Shown in pieces: positions 17,327-26,087 of a stretch of 64,000 bases of DNA. The notes beneath the pieces were generated by a model. The model searched no databases, had not been told where the DNA came from, and worked only from the letters and a program-made list of their open reading frames with translations. Each line of letters opens with the position of its first letter. Position 1 is the first letter of the stretch. The DNA comes from Bifidobacterium castoris (lineage in GTDB: Bacteria > Actinomycetota > Actinomycetes > Actinomycetales > Bifidobacteriaceae). Position numbers and translations under genes: made by a program. The stretch covers positions 124,001 through 188,000 of the forward strand of contig NZ_QXGI01000002.1 of the NCBI RefSeq assembly GCF_003952025.1. Reading direction: 5' to 3'.

Positions 17327-18430
17327 TCAGCGGTCGTAGCGCATGCCCATCGCCTCGCGGACCTCGTCGAGCGTCTCGTTGGCGATCGCGTTCGCGCGGC
17401 GGTTGCCCTCATGCAGGATGTCGCGGATCGTGTCCATGTCCTGAGCGAGCTTTGCGCGGCGTTCGCGGTGCGGCGCGAGGAACCCGTTGACCGATTCGGT
17501 CACGTACTGCTTGAGCGCGCCGGCGCCGGCGTTGCCGATCTCCTCGGCGATCTCCTGCGGGTCGCGGCCGGTGACGAGGCCGGCGGTCGTCAGCAGCGCC
17601 GCGACCTGCGGGCGGTGCTCCGGGTCGAAGGTGATCATGCGTTCGGAATCGGTCGGGCTCTTCTTGATGAGCTTCGCCGTCTCCTCGGCGGTCGCGCCGA
17701 GCATGATCGAGTTGCCGTAGGATTTGCTCATCTTGCGGCCGTCGAGTCCCGGGATCTCCGGGGCGTCCGACAGGATCGCGGCCGGCTCCGGGAAGATCGG
17801 GTGCTTCTTCGCGTAGCGTTCGTTGAATCGGCGCGCGATCGTGCGCGTGATCTCGACGTGCGGCAGGTTGTCCTTGCCGATCGGCACGACGTTCGCCTTG
17901 CAGAACAGGATGTCGCAGGCCTGATGCACCGGGTAGGTGAGCAGCAGGCCGGTGAGCGCGTGGCCGGAGGATTCCATCTCCGACTTCACGGTGGGGTTGC
18001 GGTGCAGCTCGGCCTCGGTGACGAGGGACAGGAACGGCAGCATCAGCTGGTTCTCGGCCGGGATCGCCGAATGCGTGAAGATCATCGTCTTCTCCGGGTC
18101 GATGCCGGCGGCCATGTAGTCGAGGACGAGGTTGAGGACGTTGTCGTCGATGTGCTCGGTTGTGTCGCGGTCGGTGATCACCTGATAGTCGGCGATGATG
18201 ATGTTCGTGTTGACGCCGCGGTTCTGCATCGCGACGCGTTCCTTGATCGAGCCGAAGAAATGGCCAAGGTGGAGGCGGCCGGTCGGACGGTCGCCGGTGA
18301 GCATCGTGAACTTGCCCGGATTCTCCTCGAGCTTCCTGAGCGTCTCTTCGGAACGCTTTCTCGCAGCGAGGAAACTTGCGCTCATTTCGTTGCCGGCCGC
18401 GGTCAGGCGCGCCTCTTGTTCTTCAGCCAT
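17327..18430 (-). CDS. trpS: Tryptophanyl-tRNA synthetase
   Basis: Class I aminoacyl-tRNA synthetase (367 residues) that charges tRNA-Trp. The HIGH-type motif lies in TGDRPTGRLHLGHFFGS and the KMSKS loop in LDGRKMSKSYGNSIML. ITRDRDTTEHID-like and FTHSAIPAENQLMLPFL segments are typical of bacterial TrpRS. An N-terminal extension of about 40 charged residues precedes the core. The ribosome binding site AAGGA lies 7 nt before the ATG. It is convergent with the exporter and divergent from the DUF3073 gene. Confidence 0.97.
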   Translation of the reverse strand: MAEEQEARLTAAGNEMSASFLAARKRSEETLRKLEENPGKFTMLTGDRPTGRLHLGHFFGSIKERVAMQNRGVNTNIIIADYQVITDRDTTEHIDDNVLNLVLDYMAAGIDPEKTMIFTHSAIPAENQLMLPFLSLVTEAELHRNPTVKSEMESSGHALTGLLLTYPVHQACDILFCKANVVPIGKDNLPHVEITRTIARRFNERYAKKHPIFPEPAAILSDAPEIPGLDGRKMSKSYGNSIMLGATAEETAKLIKKSPTDSERMITFDPEHRPQVAALLTTAGLVTGRDPQEIAEEIGNAGAGALKQYVTESVNGFLAPHRERRAKLAQDMDTIRDILHEGNRRANAIANETLDEVREAMGMRYDR

Positions 18431-18570
18431 ACGTAATCCTTGTGCCGTTCGAATCGTTGGTTTTCGGTGGTTTTCATCGTAGAAATCTGAGCAGACAACA
18501 AAAGAGGGCCACGGAGGTGGTACTCTCTTATGTGATGAATTGATAGCAAACAGTTAATCCAGGGGGTCAG

Positions 18571-18951
18571 ATGGGCCGCGGACGTCAAAAAGCCAAGCAG
18601 CAGAAGATAGCTAGGAAGCTCAAGTACCTGACCACTGACACGGATTATGACGAGCTTGCGAAGGAGCTGGGAGCGCAGGAACCAGGATCCGGTTCATTCG
18701 ATCCGTTTGCCGATGTGGAGGCGAAGTACGCCCAAGACGCGGATGTTGACGAGTTCGAGGATGAGGAGACCGTCGTGTCCGCTGCATCCGAGGACGATCT
18801 TGATGACTATGCGCAGTGGGCGGCCGAGGCCGCCGCGAAGGCCACAAGCGGAGAGATGCCGGTGACGCCAGCGCCCAAGCCGCACAAGCCGATTCCGATG
18901 CCAGTGCCGGGCGCCTTCAAGCATGCCGATCGTGCGGACTCCGAACGATAG
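18571..18951 (+). CDS. DUF3073 domain protein
   Basis: Small acidic protein (126 residues) with the actinobacterial DUF3073 N-terminus MGRGRQKAKQQKIARKLKY followed by TDTDYDELAKELG. The basic N-terminal 20 residues could bind nucleic acid; the rest is acidic with a proline-rich tail (PAPKPHKPIPMPVPG). The function is unknown; the family is widely conserved in Actinobacteria. A GGGGG ribosome binding site precedes the start. A strong terminator follows. Confidence 0.88.
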   Translation: MGRGRQKAKQQKIARKLKYLTTDTDYDELAKELGAQEPGSGSFDPFADVEAKYAQDADVDEFEDEETVVSAASEDDLDDYAQWAAEAAAKATSGEMPVTPAPKPHKPIPMPVPGAFKHADRADSER

Positions 18952-18994
18952 CGGTAAGAGTCCATCGGTCGGCTGAATCGCAACGCAATCCGAA

Positions 18995-19045
18995 CCGTGT
19001 GCGTGTGCGTGAACCGCGGTGTTCGCGCACACGCACACGGTTTTT
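18995..19045 (+). terminator. Terminator of DUF3073 gene
   Basis: Arms 18995-19014 and 19021-19040 pair over 20 bp with one mismatch, with a 6-nt loop, followed directly by TTTTT. It also lies in the convergent gap to the SCP-like gene. Confidence 0.9.
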
Positions 19046-19095
19046 GCATACGGTTTTTGGTGGAGCGGCGGTCGCGGATGCGGCGTTCGTACGGG

Positions 19096-19503
19096 CTATC
19101 CGAGCGGAAGTATCGCCGAAAGGTCGTCGCGCTCGCCGACCGCGCTGATGTGGCCGGCCTCGCGCTCCTCGTCCCAGCTGGTGATGCCGCTGGCGACACG
19201 CAGCCAGACCGCCGGCTCGAGCTCGATGACGTCCGGCGGTGTGAGATTGTGCGGATCCGAGGCGGGGCCGTCAAGGATCTTCACGGCGCCCCATGGCGCG
19301 ACGCGCACCTCGACGCCGGGTCCCGGCGCCTTCAGCTCGAGCATGTGCAGCGAATACCGGACGGCGAGCGCCATCGTCGGGCGCGGCAGCGCGGGGGCGA
19401 TGTCGGTCGCCGTTTCGACGCCGACGAGCGCATGCGCGGCGTCGCACCATGCGTCGTAGGCGTCCATGCCGGCGGGGATGTCCTTCTTGTGGATAGCAGC
19501 CAT
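19096..19503 (-). CDS. Sterol-carrier-protein-like (bacterial SCP) protein
   Basis: Protein of 135 residues with the actinobacterial sterol-carrier-like fold. The C-terminal signature PPDVIELEPAVWLRVASGITSWDEEREAGHISAVGERDDLSAILPL is characteristic of the bacterial SCP orthologue family. Binding of a small hydrophobic ligand is assumed for the fold; nothing is known of the ligand here. The start at 19503 has no Shine-Dalgarno sequence and sits directly behind a good promoter, so the mRNA is probably leaderless; a longer frame to 19671 would run through that promoter. It stands alone. Confidence 0.8.
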   Translation of the reverse strand: MAAIHKKDIPAGMDAYDAWCDAAHALVGVETATDIAPALPRPTMALAVRYSLHMLELKAPGPGVEVRVAPWGAVKILDGPASDPHNLTPPDVIELEPAVWLRVASGITSWDEEREAGHISAVGERDDLSAILPLG

Positions 19504-19508
19504 GCTTC

Positions 19509-19538
19509 GTATTGTGCGCGCACGTTGCGATAAGTCAA
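19509..19538 (-). promoter_or_regulatory. Promoter for leaderless SCP-like gene
   Basis: On the minus strand TTGACT (19538-19533) and ACAATA (19515-19510) are 17 bp apart (or CACAAT with 16 bp). The ATG follows 6-7 nt after the -10 box, so the transcription start would coincide with the A of the start codon. Confidence 0.7.
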
Positions 19539-19791
19539 TATATTTATGTATCTCCGATCGTTGCGGGTGCGGGACGCGGCGGTGGCGGTCGGGACGGGTG
19601 GGGAATGCGCCGGAAGATGTTCGGTGGGCACGCAGCGAACTGAAATCGCCACTGAACGACACACGTGACACGCGCGCCGTTGGTGTCCGCAGAGGATGCG
19701 CGAGGGGCTTTGGCGACTGCTTACGACGGCTGAAGCGCTTCCGCGATGTGGAGGTCGCAGTACAAAAAGCGCGTGAACGCAGACGCAGGCG

Positions 19792-19818
19792 TTGACAAAG
19801 TGGACCTTATGCTATGAT
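19792..19818 (+). promoter_or_regulatory. Promoter of glycogen phosphorylase gene
   Basis: TTGACA (19792-19797) and TATGAT (19813-19818) are separated by a short 15-bp spacer. Transcription would begin near 19825 and leave a leader of about 115 nt before glgP. Confidence 0.5.
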
Positions 19819-19939
19819 TTTCTGTTTGAGAACGTATGCAAAAACGGACGGAAGAGCTTGTGGCGCGGATTCCCGATGGGACAGGAGCTTTTGCCCGTGG
19901 ACGTTCATAGTGAAGATAATGTTCAGAGGAGTCATAGAT

Positions 19940-22402
19940 ATGACCGAACTTACAGCACCGAAGTCCTCGGTTACCGCAGCCCAGTTCGCGGACGAGATCC
20001 GCAACGAGCTCAAGTACACGCAGGGCGTTACGCCTGAACAGGCGAAGCCGGCCGACGTCTACGTCGCCACGGCCACCGCTGTGCGCAAGCACCTTATGGA
20101 TTCTTGGATGAAGACCCAGCAGGACATGGTCAACGGCAACACCAAGGCCGTCGGCTACCTGTCCGCTGAGTTCCTCATGGGCAAGCAGCTGCGCAACGCG
20201 CTGCTCAACTCAGGCCTCACCGATCAGTTCTACGCGGCCGTCAAGGAGCTGGGCTTCGACGCCCAGGAAGTCATCGACGCCGAATACGAGCCGGGCCTCG
20301 GCAACGGCGGCCTCGGCCGTCTCGCCGCCTGCTTCATCGATTCCCTCGCGTCGCTGGGCGTTCCGGCCTTCGGCTACGGCATCCAGTACCGTTACGGCAT
20401 CTTCCGTCAGGAATTCGACGAGGACGGCCGTCAGGTCGAGCGTCCTGACTACTGGCTGGCCAACGAGGATCCGTGGGGCCACATCGACTACGCGCGCGAC
20501 CAGCGCGTCAACTTCGGCGGCGAAGTCGTCGAAGAGGACGGTAAGCGCGTGTGGAAGCCGGCGTGGGCTGTCCGCGCGATCCCGGTCGACTACATGGTTC
20601 CGGGCTACGAATCCGGCCGCGTCAACACGCTGCGCCTGTGGCAGGCCCGCGCGTACGACGAGTTCGACCTGCTCACCTTCAACAAGTCCGAGTACCTCGA
20701 CGCGGTCAAGCCGCAGGTCGAGGCCGAGAACATCTCCAAGATCCTCTACCCGGAGGATTCGACGGAGGTCGGCAAGGAACTGCGCCTCGAGCAGCAGTAC
20801 TTCTTCGCTTCCGCTTCGCTGCACGACGCGATCCGCGTCTTCTACGGCGACGCCGAGAAGCCGGATCTGACGACCTTCCCGGACAAGATCACGTTCCAGC
20901 TCAACGACACCCACCCGGTCATCGGCATCCCGGAGCTCATGCGCATCCTCATCGATGAGTACGGCTACGACTGGGATACCGCGTGGGACATCACGACGAA
21001 GACCTTCAACTACACGTGCCACACGCTGCTTCCGGAAGCGCTCGAAGTGTGGCCGGCGTCGCTCATCGGCAAGCTGCTGCCGCGTCATCTCGAGATCATC
21101 GAGAAGATCAACGACCAGTTCATGCACGAGCTCGCCGACCGCACCGACGACGAGGCGAAGATCGAGCGTATGCGCATCCTCACCGCGGGCGAGAACCCGT
21201 CGGTGCGCATGGCGTACCTCGCCTCCTACGCCGGCTCGCACGTCAACGGCGTCGCCGAGCTGCATTCGCAGCTGCTCAAGGACGTGACGCTGCGCGACTT
21301 CTCGGACATCTATCCGGCGAAGTTCACGAACGTCACCAACGGCGTCACCCCGCGTCGCTTCATGAAGCTCGCGAACCCGGGTCTGTCCGCGCTCATCACC
21401 GAAGGCCTCGGCACCGACAAGTGGCTCGAGGACCTCGAGCTGCTCAAGAACCTCGAGCCGCTCGCCGCGGACGACGAGTTCGTCAAGAAGTTCGCGAAGG
21501 TCAAGTACGACAACAAGGTCCGTTTCGCCGACTTCGCGAAGGCCGAGTACGGCTTCGAACTCGACCCGACGACGATGTTCGACACGATGATCAAGCGTCT
21601 GCACGAGTACAAGCGCCAGGCCCTCAAGATCCTCGAGGTCATCGCCACCTACGCGGACATCAAGTCCGGCAAGGTCAAGGCCGAGGACATCACGCCGCGC
21701 ACCGTCATCTTCGGTGCGAAGGCCGCCCCGGGCTACTACCTCGCCAAGATGACGATCCAGCTCATCAACAACGTCGCCAAGGTCATCGACAACGATCCGG
21801 ACGTCAAGGGCAAGCTCAAGGTCGTGTTCCCGTGGAACTACAACATCCGCGTCGCGCAGATGCTGATCCCGGCGACCGAGCTCGACGAGCAGATCTCGCA
21901 GGCGGGCAAGGAAGCGTCCGGCACCTCGAACATGAAGTTCGCCCTCAACGGCGCGCTCACCGTCGGCACGCTCGACGGCGCGAACGTCGAGATCCGCGAA
22001 CGCGTCGGCGCCGACAACTTCTTCCTCTTCGGCATGACCGTCGACGAGGTGGACAAGATGTACGAGGGCAACTACGATCCGGCGAAGTTCTACGAAGCGG
22101 ATCCGCGCCTCAAGACCGCGATCGACATGGTCGCGGACGGCACCTTCTCCAACGGCGACAAGGAGACCTATGCTCCGCTCGTCTCCGATTGGCTGACGAA
22201 GGACTGGTTCATGACGCTCGCCGACTTCACGGCGTACCACGACATCCAGTCCCAGATCGAGACGCTGTACGCCGATCAGCTCGAATGGAACCGCAAGGCG
22301 ATCCTCAACGTCGCCAACTCCGGTTACTTCAGCTCGGATCGCTCGATCGAGGATTACCTCGAGCGCGTCTGGATGACCGGCCCGCTGCCGACCGAGAAGT
22401 GA
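19940..22402 (+). CDS. glgP: Glycogen/alpha-glucan phosphorylase
   Basis: Full-length alpha-glucan phosphorylase (820 residues) that releases glucose 1-phosphate from glycogen or maltodextrins. The pyridoxal-phosphate lysine lies in EASGTSNMKFALNGALTVG; other family motifs include EPGLGNGGLGRLAACFIDS, FQLNDTHPVIGIPELMRIL and TNGVTPRRF. The start at 19940 follows GAGGAG 9 nt upstream. Codon use is strongly biased to C-ending codons, as expected for a highly expressed gene. It forms a single-gene unit with its own promoter and terminator. Confidence 0.97.
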   Translation: MTELTAPKSSVTAAQFADEIRNELKYTQGVTPEQAKPADVYVATATAVRKHLMDSWMKTQQDMVNGNTKAVGYLSAEFLMGKQLRNALLNSGLTDQFYAAVKELGFDAQEVIDAEYEPGLGNGGLGRLAACFIDSLASLGVPAFGYGIQYRYGIFRQEFDEDGRQVERPDYWLANEDPWGHIDYARDQRVNFGGEVVEEDGKRVWKPAWAVRAIPVDYMVPGYESGRVNTLRLWQARAYDEFDLLTFNKSEYLDAVKPQVEAENISKILYPEDSTEVGKELRLEQQYFFASASLHDAIRVFYGDAEKPDLTTFPDKITFQLNDTHPVIGIPELMRILIDEYGYDWDTAWDITTKTFNYTCHTLLPEALEVWPASLIGKLLPRHLEIIEKINDQFMHELADRTDDEAKIERMRILTAGENPSVRMAYLASYAGSHVNGVAELHSQLLKDVTLRDFSDIYPAKFTNVTNGVTPRRFMKLANPGLSALITEGLGTDKWLEDLELLKNLEPLAADDEFVKKFAKVKYDNKVRFADFAKAEYGFELDPTTMFDTMIKRLHEYKRQALKILEVIATYADIKSGKVKAEDITPRTVIFGAKAAPGYYLAKMTIQLINNVAKVIDNDPDVKGKLKVVFPWNYNIRVAQMLIPATELDEQISQAGKEASGTSNMKFALNGALTVGTLDGANVEIRERVGADNFFLFGMTVDEVDKMYEGNYDPAKFYEADPRLKTAIDMVADGTFSNGDKETYAPLVSDWLTKDWFMTLADFTAYHDIQSQIETLYADQLEWNRKAILNVANSGYFSSDRSIEDYLERVWMTGPLPTEK

Positions 22403-22433
22403 TTCACACGGTCGTCACGCTGACCGCGGCATA

Positions 22434-22479
22434 AGACGAACGGCGGGCGGCACCTTCGGGTGTCGCCCGCCGTTCGTCT
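22434..22479 (+). terminator. Terminator of glgP
   Basis: A long stem of about 20 bp (22434-22454 with 22459-22479, one weak pair) closes on a short TTC-type loop. The tail TGTATATA has no T-run. Confidence 0.75.
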
Positions 22480-22729
22480 GTATATATCGCGATCAATCGG
22501 CCGCCGGTATGCGCGGATCCTCGTCTCATGGACGGCGGCGGCATCGGCGTCGCAGCGCGAGTGGATGCCGCATACGCGAGGATATACGGTGATATCGGCG
22601 GTGATATCGTCATCCATATAAAAACCGCGGTGTACACGTTCCAACAATCGTGCGCACCGCGGTCCTCTGATGTCGACAATGCGCGCTTCGCGCGCTTCGT
22701 CGCCGCACAACGCAGTGCGGCGCATATGC

Positions 22730-22954
22730 TCAAGCCGCGTCGGCGGCCGGAGCGACCTTATCGACGTCGTCCTCGGTCTTGTCCTTCGCGAGCGTGAGGT
22801 CGACGGGCGACGAGCTGTTCTCCCACGGCTCCTCCCACGGATCATAGTCCGGGTTCTGCTGCTTGTAGACGTAGACTCCGACGACTGCCGCGAGCAGTGC
22901 GCCGAAGAGCAGCGCGAAGAATTTCCAACCGCTAGAGGACTTGTTTTCCTTCAT
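22730..22954 (-). CDS. Small single-pass membrane protein
   Basis: A 74-residue protein with a short basic N-terminus, one hydrophobic segment (WKFFALLFGALLAAVVGVYVY) and an acidic C-terminus outside the membrane helix (DPWEEPWENSSSPVDL...). I do not recognise a family; similar small proteins next to the rhomboid gene occur in related genomes as far as I recall. The start at 22954 is chosen because AAAGGAG lies 6 nt before it. It is transcribed divergently from the rhomboid gene. Confidence 0.72.
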   Translation of the reverse strand: MKENKSSSGWKFFALLFGALLAAVVGVYVYKQQNPDYDPWEEPWENSSSPVDLTLAKDKTEDDVDKVAPAADAA

Positions 22955-23127
22955 GACGGCTCCTTTCCGATTACGTGGTCGGCTGGTTTCCCCAGACAAC
23001 TCTGTTCACCATCATAGGACTTTCGCCGCGTTCGCGCGACTTCGGTTGTGCTCATGGCAAGTCCTTGCATCGCAACGCGAAAACGGCGGCGCACGGTGGC
23101 GCGCGATCCTGCGCTACAGTGTGACCT

Positions 23128-23910
23128 ATGCCCAACAATCGTTTTTCGTTGTTTCCCGACTCCCCGTCGATGAGGCAGGTGTTCTCGCTGCGGTCGCTGC
23201 GCTACCGGTGGCGCAACGGCGAGCCGGTCGTCACGTTGGCGATCATCGTCGTGTGCGTCGCGCTGTGGATCGTCGAGTTCGTCCTCAATCTGGTGGGCCG
23301 CCCGGCGCTCGTGCAGCTGCTGCAGTATGGCGCGATGCAGCCCTACCGTGCGGCGCGCGAACCGTGGATGTTCGTCACGTCGATGTTCCTGCATGCGCCG
23401 ACGTCGATCTTCCATATCCTGTTCAACATGCTGACGCTGTGGTGCGTGGGGCCGTTCCTGGAGCGGCTCATGGGGCACTGGCCGTATCTGATGCTGTATC
23501 TGATCGCGGGCATCGGGGGCGGCGTCGGCATGGAGATGTGGGCGGCCTTCGGCCATGACCCCTCCGCTTGGCTCACTTACTCCTATGGCGCATCCGGCGC
23601 GTTGTTCGGCCTGTTCGCCGCGTGCCTCGTCGTATACCGGAAGGCCGGCTCGGATATGCGTTCGATGCTCGTATGGATGGCGATCAACTTCGCGATGCCG
23701 CTCGTCGTGCCGAATATCGCATGGCAGGCGCATGTCGGAGGCTTCGTCTTCGGCGGTCTGCTCACGTTGCTCGTCGTGGACGGCCCGCGCGCGCTGCGGC
23801 GCAGGTCGACATTGGCGCGCACGTTGATCTACGGCGGTGCGTTGCTGCTGCTCGAAGCGGTCATCGTCATCGTGTGCGACCAGAGCAACATCTACGCGAT
23901 GGCCCTATGA
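23128..23910 (+). CDS. Rhomboid family intramembrane serine protease
   Basis: Membrane protein of 260 residues with six or seven hydrophobic segments. The rhomboid catalytic dyad is intact: Ser in YGASGALFGLFAA and His in WQAHVGGFVFG, with the HxxxN-type element HILFNMLTLWCVG on the earlier helix. It should cleave membrane-anchored proteins within or near the bilayer; the substrate is unknown. No Shine-Dalgarno sequence precedes the ATG; a -10-like TACAGT (23115-23120) lies exactly 7 nt before it, so the message is probably leaderless. The DnaA-box cluster begins 88 bp after the stop codon. Confidence 0.92.
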   Translation: MPNNRFSLFPDSPSMRQVFSLRSLRYRWRNGEPVVTLAIIVVCVALWIVEFVLNLVGRPALVQLLQYGAMQPYRAAREPWMFVTSMFLHAPTSIFHILFNMLTLWCVGPFLERLMGHWPYLMLYLIAGIGGGVGMEMWAAFGHDPSAWLTYSYGASGALFGLFAACLVVYRKAGSDMRSMLVWMAINFAMPLVVPNIAWQAHVGGFVFGGLLTLLVVDGPRALRRRSTLARTLIYGGALLLLEAVIVIVCDQSNIYAMAL

Positions 23911-23997
23911 GCGTGGTGTTCCGCAAGCGCGCATCGGCGGTGTCGGATGGACGCTTGGTTGCAAGCCGACGGCGTGCTGCAACTTACAGCGGTGTAG

Positions 23998-24225
23998 TTT
24001 TCCACAGGATGTGGAAAACGTTGTGGATAACTCGGGGATAGGGTGAGGAAACCACTCGAAGTTATCCACATAGATATCCACAAATGTTGATATCCGAGGT
24101 TTCCTCACTGGTGGAGGATGTGGATAAGAGTTATCCACATCCTTGCTGAACCGTTGGAATCAAGCCATAAATAGGGATTTTGCAATGGGGTGTCCCTATA
24201 TGTAGGGCATCAAAAGTTATCCACA
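23998..24225. other. Cluster of eight DnaA boxes (oriC-like)
   Basis: Five perfect TTATCCACA boxes occur at 24062 and 24131 and 24217 on the plus strand and 24022-24030 and 24119-24127 on the minus strand. Three more differ by one base: TTTTCCACA at 23998, its complement at 24010-24018, and ATATCCACA at 24074. Several are arranged head to head (24119/24131). Local sequence is clearly more AT-rich than the surroundings, with an AT-rich patch (ATAAATAGGGATTTTG) near 24168. Eight boxes in 228 bp of noncoding DNA is what a bacterial oriC looks like. Neither dnaA nor dnaN is in the window. Confidence 0.8.
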
Positions 24226-24548
24226 TTTCACGTTATGTCAGAAATCGAAACACAGTGGACATCCCCTGCCACTGTTTTCCTCCTCAAGGACTCCCACCCC
24301 GTAGGGCCGGTATCGTGCGTCGAATACAACGGCCGTTCGTCAGGTCGATCGATTTGCCCTGAGGCAATGGGTTCGCAGTCATGCAGAGGAACGTCGTTCG
24401 GTCTCTGAGCATGTTCCCGGAACGGGTGGCGGAGCCGGAGCGGACCGTGGAAAGACCTATAGACGATTATCCTGTCGGCTTCAAAGCGGTGTCAACCGCT
24501 CTACCCAATTTGGGTACGCGGCCGCGCTTGCAGTCGCGGATCCGCAGG
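24226..24548. other. Noncoding stretch beside DnaA-box cluster
   Basis: No convincing gene is seen. A 7-bp stem (ACAGTGG/CCACTGT, 24252-24275) followed by TTTT could be a weak plus-strand terminator. A short palindrome GTTCC-C-GGAAC lies near 24415-24425. Confidence 0.4.
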
Positions 24549-24694
24549 CCTCGCCGGCGTGCGTGGCTCGGATGCGGCCGCCGACGGCGGACCGGTCGAG
24601 CTGTCAAACTCGTCGGCGCGCGTGGGCCGGATGAATCGATCATCGAGGTCGCGCAAGAAAGTGCGGGACTCGTCGGCATGCGAGGGCCGGATGA
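24549..24694. repeat. About 60-bp-period tandem repeat, three degenerate copies
   Basis: A 25-27 bp core of the form CTCGTCGGCGCGCGTGGGCC followed by GGATG starts near 24550, 24609 and 24669, that is at steps of 59 and 60 bp. The second and third cores differ at only three positions; the first is more diverged. A possible fourth partial copy (GCGTCGGCGCGTATCCG) lies near 24740. The array lies between the DnaA boxes and the start of the methyltransferase gene. Confidence 0.65.
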
Positions 24695-24804
24695 GGACGG
24701 TGTCAGAGGACGGTTGCGACGACGGGGCAGTCCGCCCCACGCGTCGGCGCGTATCCGTATGGTTCTGGACGGCCTGCGGGCGGCACGCCGCTACAATGCG
24801 GCTT

Positions 24805-26052
24805 ATGGACAACGACGATAATGCCATTTGCGTCGGCGGGTGCATCTCGCCGCGCGTCGACGAGGCGACGCGCGCGTTCATCGCGGCGCATCAGGACGAG
24901 GATGTGCGCGACGTCGCGCTCCACGCGAAACGGGACGATGGCGTGGACGTGCCTTTCGCGCTCGACCAGATCGCCGGTCGGCGCACCGCCCGGTCGAAAC
25001 TGCCGCGTTGGGCGGCGACCGACGGCATCATCTATCCGCCGCATGTGCCGATGGAGCAGTGCTCGTCGCAGCCTGCGGCCGAATACAAGGCGCGGCTGGC
25101 GGCCGAACTCATCGCCGGGCAGCCGCATCCGACGACGCTTGTCGATCTCACAGGCGGTTTCGGCGTTGACTTCTCCTTCATGGCACGAGTATTCGACGAG
25201 GCCGTCTACGTCGAAAGGCAACCGCGGCTGTGCGTGCTCGCGATGCACAATCTGCGTGAGCTCGGCGTCGGGAACGCGCGCGTCGTCTGCGCCGACGGCG
25301 TCGCGACGCTGGCGACGATGCCTCCGGCGACGCTCATCTACGTCGATCCGGCGCGGCGCGACGCGCATGGAGCGCGTACCGTCGCGATCTCCGACTGCAC
25401 GCCCGACGTGCTCGCGTCGCGCGACGCGTTGCTCGCCAAAGCGCCGTTCGTCGTCGTCAAACTGTCGCCGATGCTCGATTGGCGGCAGACGATCGACGAT
25501 TTCGGCGGCGCGGTGCGTCGTCTCGACATCGTCGCCGTGCACAACGAATGCAAGGAGATCCTCGTCGTGCTCGGCAGGGGGCGCACCGAGCGGCCGCTGA
25601 TCCGATGCGTGGACGACGGCGCATGCGTCGAGTTCCTCGCCGGCGACGACGAACGGCCGACCATCGCGCCGTCATCGACGCTGTCCGATATGCGTTTCCT
25701 CTACGAACCGAACGCGGCGATCATGAAGGGCGGCGCATTCGCGACGCTGCAACGGCGTTGGCCGGCGACGCAGATCGGCGTCAACAGCCATCTGTTCGTC
25801 GCCGATCAGTGGTTCGACGATTTCCCCGGGCGCGCCTTCGTGATCGACGGCATCGGCACGATGAACAAGAAGGACGTCCGGCGGCTGCTCGAAGGCGAAC
25901 GCAAGGCGAACGTCGCCGTGCGCAATTTCCCACTCACGGCCGCTCAGCTCGCGAAGAAGCTCAAGCTGGCCGATGGCGGCGACGTGTACGTCTTCGCGAC
26001 GACGGACGCAGACGGCCGCCACATCCTGATCCGCGCGCACAAGCGCGACTGA
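24805..26052 (+). CDS. SAM-dependent methyltransferase with THUMP-like domain
   Basis: Class I methyltransferase (415 residues). The SAM site is visible as VDLTGGFGVDFSFMARVF, with an acidic end of strand 2 (VYVERQ) and a catalytic-type motif LIYVDPARRD. The C-terminal 80 residues resemble the THUMP-like domain found in this actinobacterial family (MNKKDVRRLLEGERKANVAVRNFPLTAAQLAKKLKL). An RNA substrate is likely from the domain but unproven. ATG 24805 is preferred over upstream in-frame ATGs because TACAAT stands 7 nt before it with no Shine-Dalgarno sequence, as in other probably leaderless genes here; translation from 24559 would read through the repeat array. Tandem repeats flank the gene on both sides. 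Confidence 0.82.
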   Translation: MDNDDNAICVGGCISPRVDEATRAFIAAHQDEDVRDVALHAKRDDGVDVPFALDQIAGRRTARSKLPRWAATDGIIYPPHVPMEQCSSQPAAEYKARLAAELIAGQPHPTTLVDLTGGFGVDFSFMARVFDEAVYVERQPRLCVLAMHNLRELGVGNARVVCADGVATLATMPPATLIYVDPARRDAHGARTVAISDCTPDVLASRDALLAKAPFVVVKLSPMLDWRQTIDDFGGAVRRLDIVAVHNECKEILVVLGRGRTERPLIRCVDDGACVEFLAGDDERPTIAPSSTLSDMRFLYEPNAAIMKGGAFATLQRRWPATQIGVNSHLFVADQWFDDFPGRAFVIDGIGTMNKKDVRRLLEGERKANVAVRNFPLTAAQLAKKLKLADGGDVYVFATTDADGRHILIRAHKRD

Positions 26053-26087
26053 GGACGAGACGCCCAGGGTGTGGATGGCCATATGTG

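Noticed and set aside
20210-22240. Minus-strand open frame of 676 codons inside glgP
   Set aside because: It mirrors the codon bias of glgP on the other strand, has Arg/Val/Glu-rich composition and no family motifs.
24559-24804. In-frame N-terminal extension of the THUMP-like methyltransferase
   Set aside because: It would translate the repeat array, gives a low-complexity Arg/Ser sequence, and lies upstream of the -10 box that fits a start at 24805.
24501-24881. Minus-strand frame across the repeat array with repeated RPxxADE peptides
   Set aside because: The peptide repeats follow from the DNA repeat; there is no ribosome binding site and the frame overlaps the methyltransferase start.
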